Source: Chitinophagaceae bacterium (lineage in GTDB: Bacteria; Bacteroidota; Bacteroidia; Chitinophagales; Chitinophagaceae). Taken from it: a stretch of DNA of 64,000 bases. This document shows, piece by piece, positions 54,557 to 64,000 of the stretch. Each line of letters starts with the position of its first letter. The first letter of the stretch is position 1. The stretch spans positions 1 through 64,000 of the forward strand of contig JADBXP010000017.1 in NCBI GenBank assembly GCA_020403455.1. The letters are read 5' to 3'. A program made the translations under genes and the position numbers. A model generated the notes under the pieces. The model did not search any database. It was not told the DNA's origin and was given only the letters and a program-made list of their open reading frames with translations.

Positions 54557-54637
54557 ATGCTTGTGTATGTACTACTGACTGTGTACCTTGTTTGCCTCTT
54601 TATGGCTTACAAGGGGGCAACCCCATCAGAAGAATGA
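54557..54637 (+). CDS. Candidate 26-residue single-pass membrane peptide
   Basis: This ATG-to-TGA frame is too short for common ORF cut-offs. It encodes a hydrophobic helix (MLVYVLLTVYLVCLFMAYKG) followed by a short polar tail. A clear terminator hairpin starts 24 bp after the stop, which suggests a discrete transcript. A pyrimidine-rich stretch rather than a Shine-Dalgarno precedes it, as is normal for Bacteroidota. It resembles accessory peptides of membrane complexes in layout only; no specific family is recognised. Confidence 0.5.
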   Translation: MLVYVLLTVYLVCLFMAYKGATPSEE

Positions 54638-54660
54638 TTCATTCTATCTTCGGTATTGCC

Positions 54661-54696
54661 AAAAAAAAGCCCTGACACCTAACAGGGTTTTTTTTT
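54661..54696 (+). terminator. Rho-independent terminator
   Basis: A run of A, then CCCTG, a loop of eight bases and CAGGG, then nine T. It follows the small membrane peptide frame and lies about 90 bp before fadN, so it ends a short transcript of its own. Confidence 0.8.
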
Positions 54697-54787
54697 GTCC
54701 CTACCCTATCCGCTTCCTTCAAATTTTTTTTGTCGCGGTGATACAAATAGTTGCATAACTAACTAATTTTACGTCAAAGTTTTGATT

Positions 54788-57163
54788 ATGAACAGATCCA
54801 TCCGTAAGATAGCCGTTTTAGGTAGCGGTGTTATGGGCTCAAGAATTGCTTGTCACTTTGCAGGAATCGGATTACCGGTTATTTTGTTGGACATGGTTCC
54901 TGCTGCTGCAGCAGGCAGTGACCAAAAAACTGCCAGAAACCAATTGGTGAATGGATCTTTACAAGCAGCCATCAAAAGCAATCCATCTCCTGTATTCACA
55001 GCAGATGTCGCCAAAAGAATTACCACAGGTAATTTCGATGACAACATGAAAGACATTGCGTCTTGCGACTGGATCATTGAAGTAGTTGTGGAGCGGCTCG
55101 ATATCAAGCAAATGATTTATGAGCAGGTTGAAAAATACAGAAAACCGGGAACGCTCATTACTTCCAATACTTCCGGCATACCTATTCACATGTTAAGTGA
55201 AGGACGCTCAGCGGATTTTAAAAAACATTTTTGTGGCACGCACTTTTTTAATCCACCCCGTTACCTGCGATTACTTGAAATCATTCCTACCCCTGACACA
55301 GATCCGGAGATAGTAGATTTTCTCATGGAATATGGAGATCTTTTCCTGGGAAAAACAACTGTACTCTGTAAAGATACACCTGCCTTCATAGCCAATCGCA
55401 TCGGTATGTTCAGCATGATGAGCATTTTCCAGATCATGGAAGAGCTTTCCTTGAGCATTGATGAGGTAGATGCATTGACAGGCCCACTGATGGGCCGTCC
55501 AAAATCGGCGACTTTCCGAACAGCAGATGTTGTAGGCATCGATACCATGGTAAAAGTTGCCAATGGTATTTATAATAATTGCCCCAATGATGAATCCCGA
55601 GATACATTTATAGTTCCTGCATGGTTACAGAAACTGGTAGACAACAATTGGTTGGGTGACAAAACTGGTCAGGGATTTTTCAAAAAAATAAAATCAGCAG
55701 AAGGAAAGGAAATTCAAACACTGCAACTTGCTACCATGGAATATGGCCCCAGAACCAAGGCCAAATTTGCTTCAGTAGAAACTGCCAGAACCATAGACTC
55801 CTTACCTGAAAGAATCAAAGCTTTGTCCGTTGGCTCTGATAAGGCGGGTGAGTTCTTCCGCAAATTTCATTATCGTCTTTTTTCCTATATCTCACACCGC
55901 ATCCCGGAAATTACAGATGATATTTATCGCCTCGATGACGCCATGATGGCAGGATTTGGTTGGGAAATAGGTGCCTTTGAAACATGGGATGTACTGGGTG
56001 TTGCTGCTACTGTAGCAGCAATGAAGAAGGCAGAACATCCTGTTGCTGCCTGGGTAGAAGAAATGTTGGCCAAAGGTCATACACAATTCTATAAAATTGA
56101 AAAAGGCAAACGTCTGTTCTATCATATTCCCACACAGAGCTATCTGCCCATGCCGGGTGGAGATGCCTTCATAGTGCTGCAACACCATACTGATCAATTG
56201 GTATGGAAAAACAGTGCTTGTCGTCTCTATGATATTGGAGATGGTGTTGCAGGTTTGGAATGGAACACAAAAATGAACAGCATCGGAGCGGAGGTGCTCG
56301 AAGGATTGAATAAATCAATCACACTGGCAGAAGAAAAATTCAAGGGATTGGTCATAGCCAACTCCGGCGCCAACTTCAGTGCCGGTGCCAATGTGGGTAT
56401 GATATTCATGCTGGCAATTGAACAGGAATACGATGAATTAGATATGGCTATCCGGATGTTCCAGAACAGCATGATGCGGCTACGTTATTCTTCTGTTCCC
56501 GTAGTAACGGCTCCACATGGATTAACCCTGGGTGGTGGATGTGAAATGAACCTGCATGCAGATACAGTATGTGCAGCAGCAGAAACTTATATCGGACTCG
56601 TAGAAATGGGAGTTGGATTGATTCCAGGTGGTGGTGGCACCAAAGAATTCGCACTTCGTGCAGGTGATGAATTGCATCCCGATGAGCCGGAAACCAATAC
56701 GTTGAAAGGTCGTTTCTTCTCTATAGCAACGGCAAAAGTTGCCACCTCGGCGCATGAAGCATTTGGCATGGGTATATTAAGACCCGGCAGAGATAAGATC
56801 ATCATGAATGTAGGTCGCCGCATCGCGGAAGCCAAGAAAGAAGTGATCGAACTATCGGAAGCCGGCTATGTAATGCCCGCACAAAGAAAAGACGTCAAAG
56901 TTTTGGGTAGACAGGCGTTGGGCGCACTGCTTGCAGGGATCAACGGTATGTGGCGTGGTAAATACGCTTCTGATCATGACGCTTTGATTGCGCGTAAACT
57001 TGCCTATGTGATGTGTGGCGGAGATATCAGCGAACAAAGTCTTGTATCCGAACAATACCTGTTAGATCTGGAAAGAGAAGCTTTCCTGAGTTTATGCGGG
57101 GAGAAAAAAACTTTGGAAAGAATTCAGAGTGTACTGAAATCAGGAAAACCAGTAAGGAACTAA
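54788..57163 (+). CDS. 3-hydroxyacyl-CoA dehydrogenase/enoyl-CoA hydratase, FadN type
   Basis: This 791-residue fusion starts at MNRSIRKIAVLGSGVMG. The order is dehydrogenase first (NAD site at the N-terminus, GTHFFNPPRYLRLLEIIP, DTPAFIANRIGMF) and hydratase last (ANFSAGANVGM, GLTLGGGCEMNLHAD, IPGGGGTKEF). This is reversed relative to FadB/FadJ and matches FadN of Bacillus. It performs the second and third steps of beta-oxidation. No thiolase or acyl-CoA dehydrogenase gene is adjacent downstream. Confidence 0.92.
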   Translation: MNRSIRKIAVLGSGVMGSRIACHFAGIGLPVILLDMVPAAAAGSDQKTARNQLVNGSLQAAIKSNPSPVFTADVAKRITTGNFDDNMKDIASCDWIIEVVVERLDIKQMIYEQVEKYRKPGTLITSNTSGIPIHMLSEGRSADFKKHFCGTHFFNPPRYLRLLEIIPTPDTDPEIVDFLMEYGDLFLGKTTVLCKDTPAFIANRIGMFSMMSIFQIMEELSLSIDEVDALTGPLMGRPKSATFRTADVVGIDTMVKVANGIYNNCPNDESRDTFIVPAWLQKLVDNNWLGDKTGQGFFKKIKSAEGKEIQTLQLATMEYGPRTKAKFASVETARTIDSLPERIKALSVGSDKAGEFFRKFHYRLFSYISHRIPEITDDIYRLDDAMMAGFGWEIGAFETWDVLGVAATVAAMKKAEHPVAAWVEEMLAKGHTQFYKIEKGKRLFYHIPTQSYLPMPGGDAFIVLQHHTDQLVWKNSACRLYDIGDGVAGLEWNTKMNSIGAEVLEGLNKSITLAEEKFKGLVIANSGANFSAGANVGMIFMLAIEQEYDELDMAIRMFQNSMMRLRYSSVPVVTAPHGLTLGGGCEMNLHADTVCAAAETYIGLVEMGVGLIPGGGGTKEFALRAGDELHPDEPETNTLKGRFFSIATAKVATSAHEAFGMGILRPGRDKIIMNVGRRIAEAKKEVIELSEAGYVMPAQRKDVKVLGRQALGALLAGINGMWRGKYASDHDALIARKLAYVMCGGDISEQSLVSEQYLLDLEREAFLSLCGEKKTLERIQSVLKSGKPVRN

Positions 57164-57243
57164 TAGCAAGGCAGTTTACTATTCTATACTTCGGCTGTTG
57201 ATGATCGCCACAAAAGCTATTTCTATAGCTATCTGGCGAACAG

Positions 57244-58185
57244 CTACCTCTTGTTTTTATTTACCGTCAGTATTTGCTTCAGTGCTTCCGGAAGAGAAGC
57301 ATAGTTGAAGTGAAACCCTGCCTGCCGAATTTTAAAAGAAGCTACAGTTGCACTTTTCAAGACTTCAATGCTCATTTCACCCAACACACATTTTAATACC
57401 CAGCCGGGAACCGATAGACTGATGTAGGCATCTCCGTAAAGATGTTGTGCCAGCAATCGATTGAACTGATTATTGCTGACAGGATGAGGAGATACTGCAT
57501 TGTAAATACCTTTGACTTCTTCGTTTTCGATGGCAAAGGCTATCATACGACAGAGATCCAGGTTGTGAATCCAACTGATGATCTGCACACCTTTTCCCAA
57601 AACACCGGCTATTCTAAATTGAAGTGATTGTAGAAATGCAGGCAATGCACCGCCGTTTTTATCGAGCACAATTCCTATTCGAAAAATTACCAGTCTTTTA
57701 TTCAATGCTTCTACCGGTCGAATGCTTTCCTCCCACTGCTGACAGGTATCTCCCAGAAAAGAAGGATCAGCGGGATCAGTTTCCTGGAATCCGGCGATCA
57801 GACTTCTTTCTGTATCCGGACCATACCAGCCGATAGCGGAAGCACTAATGACCGCTTTTACCTGATTGGGGATTTGATTGAGAGCAGCAACAAGCGTTTC
57901 TGCTCCTTCTACCCTGCTTTTTCGGATCTCCTCCTTGCGGGAAGCAGTCCATCTTTTCTCAGCAACATTGGCACCGGCCAAATGCACGATGTAATCTGCC
58001 TGATGAATGGCTGATGCTTCTACCCACTTCCTACTCGGATCCCATAAGGCGTAAGAAGTTGTATCGGTATTCTTCTCAGTCACTCGCCTGGTTAATATGG
58101 TAACTTGGTGCCCAGCAGCCACTAACCATTTTGTCAATTGAGTTCCCACCATACCGGTTCCACCGGTTATTACCACATGTGCCAT
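57244..58185 (-). CDS. TIGR01777-type epimerase-like protein
   Basis: This 313-residue extended SDR protein has ITGGTGMVGTQLTKWLVAAG at the start, AGANVAEKRWT and SASAIGWYGPD further on. The family (YfcH/SulA-like) lacks a known substrate. It lies 111 bp downstream of ftsZ beyond a terminator and is a single gene. Confidence 0.9.
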   Translation of the reverse strand: MAHVVITGGTGMVGTQLTKWLVAAGHQVTILTRRVTEKNTDTTSYALWDPSRKWVEASAIHQADYIVHLAGANVAEKRWTASRKEEIRKSRVEGAETLVAALNQIPNQVKAVISASAIGWYGPDTERSLIAGFQETDPADPSFLGDTCQQWEESIRPVEALNKRLVIFRIGIVLDKNGGALPAFLQSLQFRIAGVLGKGVQIISWIHNLDLCRMIAFAIENEEVKGIYNAVSPHPVSNNQFNRLLAQHLYGDAYISLSVPGWVLKCVLGEMSIEVLKSATVASFKIRQAGFHFNYASLPEALKQILTVNKNKR

Positions 58186-58234
58186 AATAGAGTCTATATA
58201 TTATAATAACAAGAAGATTGCCGGAATGTTGAAT

Positions 58235-58260
58235 AAAAAACCCCGGTACGGCCCCGGGGT
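58235..58260 (-). terminator. Terminator of the division gene cluster
   Basis: On the minus strand ACCCCGG, a loop of seven and CCGGGGT are followed by TTTTTT. It lies 37 bp after the ftsZ stop and ends the murC-ftsQ-ftsA-ftsZ transcript. Confidence 0.85.
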
Positions 58261-58296
58261 AACAACAACAATCACCAGCAGTATAAACCAAAGAGC

Positions 58297-60354
58297 TTAA
58301 TCAGGTTTTTTCCCTTCTAAAAAAGTATTGCGGGTTGAGAGACGCGGCTGATCATTTTCATCTTTACCAACCGTTATCTTACTATAAAACTGTTCTACGG
58401 AAGTAAGGGTGTTGCCAAACATCTCCATGTTCTTCCTTACATAAGCAGGTACTACATCAAACTCATTGTTGGGATCAGCAGGATTATTCAGGTTGAAAGA
58501 AAGATTTCTCAACTTCTGTAATCTTTCAGCCGCTTTTCTTTTTTGCTCTTCCGCTTCATTGAAATGCATGTCTTCCAACACCGGAGCAGACATAACCGGC
58601 TGCATGGATGTCTGTACAGGCTCTTCGCGAACTACGAATTGGAGATTCAATTCATCCTGTATTTCTTCCTGGGATTCTTGCAATACAGCAACTACATGTG
58701 GTGTTTCTGCAATAGGAGTCGCGGCTATAGTCATCTCTGCAATCGACATCTCTGATACTGACATCTCTGATACCGATAAATCTGCTACCGGAGTTTCTGC
58801 TACTGTTACCTCCGTAACAGTGACTTCTGGTAATGTAATTTCTGCCATAGTCTGGGGAACAGGTGTCGGTGCCGGTTCGGGAACAGAGAAATGAGCAGCA
58901 ACTTCTGACGGCTGCTGCTCGGTTTCCGGTTCTTCATATATGCGTTGGGGCTTGCTCAACAAACCACCCAATAAAATTTCTGTGGGCAAACTCGGTTGTC
59001 CATGATTCACCGTAAAATTGAGCAGAGGATCCATCTCCTCTTTTTTAGCAATTACAGGTACTTCAACCGGACTTGTAATTTCGGGAGAGAGTTCAAAATG
59101 AAGTGGCTGCTCGGTTTCTTCCTCGCGCATACAGGCTTCGATGAAAGGATAAACATCCAGGTCAATATTAAAATCCATTTCTTCAGGGATCTCATTTACC
59201 CGAACAATCATGGGAGGAGGTACTTCTTCCTGGGTAACCTGAAGGGTTACCGGCTCATACATTTCAACAACCGGAGCTAACACTTGTGTTTGAGCAACTA
59301 TTTGCGGTTGTTCCTCGTTGAGAACTAAAATGATTTTATCTGTTTCCTCTTTTTGGGTTACTGCTTCGGTAGTCGACTGAAAGGGATCCTTGTGCTGAAA
59401 CCCGGTTGCTACCAGCGTAATTCCAATTTTATCTCCCAATTGCTCGTCATATCCCATACCCACAATTACGTCGGTATTGGGTCCGGCTTGCTGCCGGAGG
59501 TAATTGTTGATGATGTCCATTTCATCCAGCGTACACTCAAACTCTCCCTCAGCACTGTTGATATTGATAAGTATCCACTTGGCACCCAGGATATCATTAT
59601 CATTCAACAATGGGGAAGCCAGTGCCTGTTCAATAGCAAGTTGTGCTCTGTTCTCTCCGCCCACTTCTGCTTTACCCAGAATGGCTACCCCTCCATTCTT
59701 CATTACAGTACATACATCTGAAAAATCAACGATGATGTGGCCGCGGCTATTGATGATGTCAGTGATACATTTAGCGGCTGTAGCCAGAACATTGTCTGCT
59801 TTGGCAAATGCCTCGCGTGCTTTCAGATCTCCATATTGTACCCGAAGTTTATCATTGCTGATCACCAGCAAAGTATCTACTAATGGTTTCAATTGACGAA
59901 TTCCTTCCTGTGCCTGTTGATGGCGCCGAGGTCCTTCAAATGAGAAAGGAGTGGTAACAATACCCACGGTCAATATCCCTAAGTCTTTACATATTTGGGC
60001 AATGATGGGCGCGCCACCGGTACCTGTTCCGCCACCCATACCAACAGTTATGAATGCCATTTTGGTATTCAGCTCGAGTATGCGCCTGATTTCTTCCAAC
60101 GACTCTTCGGTTGCCAATTTGCCGATCTCAGGGTTTGCCCCTGCTCCCAGTCCCTGTGTCAGGTGTGGTCCTAATTGAACCTTGTTGGGAACTTTGCTTT
60201 GCTCGATGGCTTTTGCATCTGTATTACAGATAACAAAGTCAACACCTTCAATCTGCTGGTCAAACATGAAATTGACTGCATTGCTTCCTCCACCTCCAAC
60301 ACCGAGTACTTTTATGATGGAAGATTTTTGTTTGGGAAGATCAAAATGTATCAT
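58297..60354 (-). CDS. ftsZ: Cell division protein FtsZ with long repetitive linker
   Basis: This 685-residue tubulin homologue has the GTP-binding motif GGGTGTGGAPIIAQ within a normal core of about 330 residues. A very long acidic, valine-proline-rich linker of about 300 residues follows. The linker contains a run of five-residue units such as VTEVTVAETPVADLSVSEM. Then comes the conserved FtsA-binding peptide DVVPAYVRKN, here followed by a further 45-residue tail rather than ending the protein. Most FtsZ proteins are about 380-500 residues. It is the last gene of the division cluster. Confidence 0.97.
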   Translation of the reverse strand: MIHFDLPKQKSSIIKVLGVGGGGSNAVNFMFDQQIEGVDFVICNTDAKAIEQSKVPNKVQLGPHLTQGLGAGANPEIGKLATEESLEEIRRILELNTKMAFITVGMGGGTGTGGAPIIAQICKDLGILTVGIVTTPFSFEGPRRHQQAQEGIRQLKPLVDTLLVISNDKLRVQYGDLKAREAFAKADNVLATAAKCITDIINSRGHIIVDFSDVCTVMKNGGVAILGKAEVGGENRAQLAIEQALASPLLNDNDILGAKWILININSAEGEFECTLDEMDIINNYLRQQAGPNTDVIVGMGYDEQLGDKIGITLVATGFQHKDPFQSTTEAVTQKEETDKIILVLNEEQPQIVAQTQVLAPVVEMYEPVTLQVTQEEVPPPMIVRVNEIPEEMDFNIDLDVYPFIEACMREEETEQPLHFELSPEITSPVEVPVIAKKEEMDPLLNFTVNHGQPSLPTEILLGGLLSKPQRIYEEPETEQQPSEVAAHFSVPEPAPTPVPQTMAEITLPEVTVTEVTVAETPVADLSVSEMSVSEMSIAEMTIAATPIAETPHVVAVLQESQEEIQDELNLQFVVREEPVQTSMQPVMSAPVLEDMHFNEAEEQKRKAAERLQKLRNLSFNLNNPADPNNEFDVVPAYVRKNMEMFGNTLTSVEQFYSKITVGKDENDQPRLSTRNTFLEGKKPD

Positions 60355-60420
60355 ACTGCTGAATTTAATGGTATCAAATGGGTTGTTGTTGTTGGTATCG
60401 ATTGGTTAGTTGTTATGCTT

Positions 60421-61803
60421 TTATTTGTTCAGTACCTGGTCTTCTTCACTGAACATGTCAATTACCTTGAATTTGAATCTATCCCAAAATTTTACACGCA
60501 CAGGCTTGGGAGTTTCTTGCATGACCGGCTTCAGTTCTTCTGGCATCTGATTCTCCTCAACAGAAGTAACTGTTGGAGCAATCGATGCCTCTGCCTGCGA
60601 CTTTCTGACATAATCGAGGTATTGCTGGTACTGAGGTTCATGATCATTGTATCCTTTCAGAATTAATCCGATACAGGTTGAATACATGGGCTTTTTTAAT
60701 TCCTCAATGTGGTTGGGAGCCAGGTGTTCATTCGGTATGCCGATTCGGGCATTTAATCCGGTTGTAAACTCTGTCAACTGTATCAAATGTTTTAACTGAG
60801 AACCGCCACCTGTCAAAATTATTCCTCCATTCATGGCTCTGCTGTCAAGTCCTACCTGCTTCAGGTGGAAAGAAACGAAATCAAGGATCTCACCCATGCG
60901 GGCCTGAATTATTCCTGCCAGACTTTTCATACTAATTTCTCTGGGCTGCATTCCCTTGAAACCGGGTATGGTGATGTAGGCATTGGCTTGGGCTGCATCC
61001 ACCAAAGCACTACCGAACTGAACTTTCAGTGCTTCAGCCTGACTTCTCAAAACACCGAGACCGGTTTTGATGTCAGTAGTTATGTTTTCTCCGCCGAATG
61101 GAATCACTGCCGTATGTTTCAAAATACCTTCATAGAAAACAGCCAGATCGCTGGTTCCACCACCAATATCAAGAATGGCTACACCTGCTTCTATATCTAT
61201 ATCACTCATTACAGCACTGGCAGAAGCAAGTGGCTGTAAAACCAGGTCCTTGGTAGACAGACCGCTTCTGTCGACCGACCGATGTATGTTGCGGATGGCA
61301 TTGCGGTCACCGGTGATGATGTGGAAATTAGCACCCACTTTTACACCGTTGTAACCAATCGGATCTTTGATGTTGGGGATATTATCCACATGAAAATCCA
61401 TGGGAATAACATCAATGATCTGGTCGCCTGCAGGTATAAAAGTTTTGCGCTGGTTGTTGATGAGTTGTTCTATTTCTTCCTTATATATCTCGATTTCTGC
61501 ATCTTGCCTTACAATGTCACCGCGGGTCTGCAGACTTTTGATGTGCTGACCTGCAATACCTACATACACATCACTTATTTTAAGTGCAGGATTTGATTGA
61601 TAGAGATTTTCCAATGCCTGAACAATGGCACGACGGGTCTGCTCGATATTGAGCACAAGCCCATGTTGAACACCATTGCTGTTGGCTCTTCCGAAACCAA
61701 GTATTTCCAATTTCCCAAATTCATTCTTACGACCCGCAATGGCCGCAATCTTAGTGGTTCCGATGTCGAGACCTACAATGATGGGTGATTCAATCTGACT
61801 CAT
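60421..61803 (-). CDS. ftsA: Cell division protein FtsA
   Basis: This 460-residue actin-like protein has VGLDIGTTKIAAIAG (phosphate 1), AILDIGGGTSDLAVF (phosphate 2), GGIILTGGGSQLKHL (adenosine) and a C-terminal amphipathic membrane-targeting helix (KFWDRFKFKVIDMF). It anchors FtsZ filaments to the membrane. It lies 66 bp before ftsZ. Confidence 0.97.
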   Translation of the reverse strand: MSQIESPIIVGLDIGTTKIAAIAGRKNEFGKLEILGFGRANSNGVQHGLVLNIEQTRRAIVQALENLYQSNPALKISDVYVGIAGQHIKSLQTRGDIVRQDAEIEIYKEEIEQLINNQRKTFIPAGDQIIDVIPMDFHVDNIPNIKDPIGYNGVKVGANFHIITGDRNAIRNIHRSVDRSGLSTKDLVLQPLASASAVMSDIDIEAGVAILDIGGGTSDLAVFYEGILKHTAVIPFGGENITTDIKTGLGVLRSQAEALKVQFGSALVDAAQANAYITIPGFKGMQPREISMKSLAGIIQARMGEILDFVSFHLKQVGLDSRAMNGGIILTGGGSQLKHLIQLTEFTTGLNARIGIPNEHLAPNHIEELKKPMYSTCIGLILKGYNDHEPQYQQYLDYVRKSQAEASIAPTVTSVEENQMPEELKPVMQETPKPVRVKFWDRFKFKVIDMFSEEDQVLNK

Positions 61804-61864
61804 AGATGCTGATTTTGTTGTTTGTTGTTGTTGAGTTAGCCTTCCGGCTTATTTTTTACTGTGG

Positions 61865-62929
61865 TTATTGATTTTTTGCGCTTTCCCCGGACTTCACCAT
61901 TTGCCGTTTATTGCTGGCATTCGACAAGACCTTATTCGATAACGTCAAATCGGATGTTTTATTGTAACTTTTTTGTATGTTTTTATCCTTTGTAATGAGT
62001 ACTTTTTCCGGCTTCTTACTCTTGACTAGCTTTTGATCAATCATTGCCTGCAAAGGAGTTTTCTTATCAGCAACATTCAACTGATTGACGCCGGTTTCTA
62101 TTCCCTCTACAGCCCGATAAAATCCTGCAGAATCTATTGTGGGCCTATGACGAGAAGAGTCAATCTTAATTCCTATCAACTGACGTCTGAACTGTACGTT
62201 GATTGTAGAATAACGGCCATATCCCATTGTAAAGAAATCACTGTGGAAATATGCATCCAGTTTCTGAAATTTTTCTGTGAGGCCGGATGCATCACCTAAA
62301 AGAATACTTGGCGTTCCTGTCAGCAAGAAAAGTTCAAACTGATTAGCAGGCAGAATCGCTACCTGACTTACCTGGGCATTCCAAAAAGAATCAGCTGCCA
62401 GGTGACGACTGATGCTGACAACATCTGCCAGTAACGTACTATCGGGATTGGAAAGTACTTCCTGATCAGAGGGAAAATCAGTGAATACCGGAACCCTGGC
62501 AGTCATGTTGGTACTCAAAGGCAATTTGATTCCGGTACTATCTATATAATAAGAGTTACCCTGCAGGGTGAAAATACGCGCAATGGGTGTCCGCTCTACT
62601 ATGGACACTTGTAATTGTCTATTGTTATCAACGAAAATCTCAGCGTTGGCAATCCATGGATTCCGCTCCAGCATTAGTTCCATTGAGCGCAATGGCAGTT
62701 GGCTGATGGCCTTACCGGTGGCTGAAAATGTACTATCCAGTAAGGTTGTAATTTCCTTTTCATCTATAAAAAGCAGGTTGGTATTGTTTGTCTCAATCTT
62801 AACCTGAATTCCTTTGCAAGGCTGCCTGTACTGACTGATCATTGCAGCACCCAAAATCACCATCACCCCGATACCCAAGAGTACCCAGCCAGAGCGAATG
62901 ATCACTTTTTTCCAGGATATCTTACGCAT
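61865..62929 (-). CDS. ftsQ: Cell division protein FtsQ
   Basis: This 354-residue protein has one N-terminal helix (GWVLLGIGVMVILGAAMI), a POTRA-like region (residues 40-110, IVERTPIARIF at the end) and the FtsQ beta domain. A basic C-terminal tail is long for the family. It overlaps the end of murC by 8 bp. It links early and late division proteins. Confidence 0.92.
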   Translation of the reverse strand: MRKISWKKVIIRSGWVLLGIGVMVILGAAMISQYRQPCKGIQVKIETNNTNLLFIDEKEITTLLDSTFSATGKAISQLPLRSMELMLERNPWIANAEIFVDNNRQLQVSIVERTPIARIFTLQGNSYYIDSTGIKLPLSTNMTARVPVFTDFPSDQEVLSNPDSTLLADVVSISRHLAADSFWNAQVSQVAILPANQFELFLLTGTPSILLGDASGLTEKFQKLDAYFHSDFFTMGYGRYSTINVQFRRQLIGIKIDSSRHRPTIDSAGFYRAVEGIETGVNQLNVADKKTPLQAMIDQKLVKSKKPEKVLITKDKNIQKSYNKTSDLTLSNKVLSNASNKRQMVKSGESAKNQ

Positions 62930-64000
62930 GATACTCTTTTTGGTAAATGTGTACTACATCATTGATCAATTGATCTATATCCCCTGCTCCAGCCATCACC
63001 AACAAATCCGGTTGAGTATCGGCGATCCAGTGCAGACAGGCATCGCGGTTCATCAGGTGTGTGATGGCGCTTTTCATCTTAAATGCTATCAACTCGCTGC
63101 TTACTCCTTCGATGGGTAATTCTCTTGCAGGATAGATAGGTAATAAAACAACTTCATCGGCTAAATCCAGACTTTCAGCAAATCCTTCACACAAGTCGCG
63201 GGTACGTGTGAACAAATGAGGTTGAAAGACCAGTTTTATTTTTCCCCCGGGAAACATATCACGCACACCGGTAATCAGCGCACGCAATTCTTCCGGATGA
63301 TGAGCATAATCGTCAATTAGTATTTTTCCGGGAGTATTCCAACGATATTCAAAGCGACGCTTCACACCGCGGAAATCTGCCATTGCCAGGCGAATCGCCT
63401 CATCGCTGATGCCCAGTTGATGTGCGACAGTAATTGCTGCAACTGCATTTTCAATGTTGTGTCTGCCCCCCATGGTGAGAGAAATATTCGTCAGGTTAAA
63501 TAATTCACCTGCGATATCAAAGCAATAGGTACCCTGGTTCAAACGAATGTTATCAGCAAAAACTCCTGCCATATTTTGATGAGCACTGTAGGTGATGCTG
63601 TTATCTGATTGAAAAGGAATCGATGTTTGAATTCCCCACTGGCGAATCAGACAACCACCCTTCTTGATTTTTCCTGAAAACTCAACAAATGCCTTTTCCA
63701 CTTCTTCGGCCGTTCCATAGATATCCAGGTGGTCAGGGTCCACTGCTGTGATTACTGCGATATCGGGAGAAAGTTTTAGAAAACTACGGTCATATTCATC
63801 TGCTTCAATAACTGCCACAGCTTTTTCACTGCTCCAGAAATTGGTACCGTAATTAGCAGCGATGCCGCCCAGAAAGGCATTGCATCCATACCCTGAATGA
63901 CGAAGGATGTGAGCCACCATCGTTGAAACAGTTGTCTTTCCATGGGTGCCGGCAATACAGATATTAAATGTGTTTTCAGTAATCCACTGCAGTACATCAC
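62922..64000 (-). CDS. murC: UDP-N-acetylmuramate-L-alanine ligase, 3' part of gene
   Basis: The reading frame is open to the end of the window, so only the C-terminal part of the protein (about 359 residues) is present. The ATP-binding segment GTHGKTTVST starts this part. Further on are EADEYDRSFLKL, GGRHNIENA and the C-terminal DDYAHHPEEL. It adds L-Ala to UDP-MurNAc. It continues the expected order murC-ftsQ-ftsA-ftsZ. The apparent Met start at 63920 is internal. Confidence 0.97.
   Translation of the reverse strand, partial: DVLQWITENTFNICIAGTHGKTTVSTMVAHILRHSGYGCNAFLGGIAANYGTNFWSSEKAVAVIEADEYDRSFLKLSPDIAVITAVDPDHLDIYGTAEEVEKAFVEFSGKIKKGGCLIRQWGIQTSIPFQSDNSITYSAHQNMAGVFADNIRLNQGTYCFDIAGELFNLTNISLTMGGRHNIENAVAAITVAHQLGISDEAIRLAMADFRGVKRRFEYRWNTPGKILIDDYAHHPEELRALITGVRDMFPGGKIKLVFQPHLFTRTRDLCEGFAESLDLADEVVLLPIYPARELPIEGVSSELIAFKMKSAITHLMNRDACLHWIADTQPDLLVMAGAGDIDQLINDVVHIYQKEYHA

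Overview
The window looks like a chromosomal segment of a Bacteroidota bacterium, most likely a Chitinophagaceae-type organism. The supporting marks are sprA (type IX secretion), the futalosine menaquinone genes mqnB and mqnD, small DUF3127 and DUF2795 proteins, a DUF3871 protein in the mobile element, and several -7 promoter boxes of the Bacteroidota form TAnnTTTG. No name finer than family can be supported from the sequence alone.

Layout. (1) 1-2034 is an accessory, repeat-rich stretch. It carries a MntA-HepT toxin-antitoxin pair bracketed by two 74-bp direct repeats, followed by a roughly 105-bp tandem palindromic repeat array. (2) 2035-16197 is an integrative element of about 14.1 kb at the 3' end of tRNA-Pro(TGG). 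A 58-bp piece of that tRNA is duplicated exactly at 2035-2092 and 16140-16197. The left half is cargo: a membrane-anchored HNH protein, a protein resembling a class III nucleotide cyclase, an MmeI-like restriction-modification enzyme, a protein with an ADP-ribosyltransferase-like R-S-E pattern, and a TIR-like effector with a 44-residue upstream ORF. The right half looks like mobility and replication: RadC-like, DUF3871, a RecA-fold ATPase, a small conserved protein, a superfamily A (TV-Pol-type) polymerase and a tyrosine integrase. There are no conjugation or virion genes. (3) 16236-64000 is core chromosome. It holds tRNA-Ser and dnaA, a pair of degenerate 5'-nucleotidase-like proteins, a NarL-type two-component system, a NatAB-like ABC exporter, sprA, ruvA, fabH, fabD, a folE operon with two PTPS genes, mqnBD, photolyase, recN, fabI, stand-alone ABC ATPases, gatC, a FadN-type beta-oxidation enzyme, and the end of the division cluster murC-ftsQ-ftsA-ftsZ.

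How the parts fit. The element appears to combine a tRNA-targeting integrase and its own polymerase with several anti-phage-like modules, so it reads as a mobile defence island with an autonomous replication module. The best candidates for something undescribed are the cyclase-like plus membrane-HNH gene pair (2587-4413), the ART-like protein (7278-7985), and the TV-Pol/ATPase/DUF3871 replication module. In the core region, the pseudoenzyme-like 5'-nucleotidase pair (17995-19663), an unannotated 26-residue membrane peptide gene (54557-54637) and the repeat-bearing FtsZ linker deserve attention. All functions are inferred from motifs seen by eye; no database search was possible.
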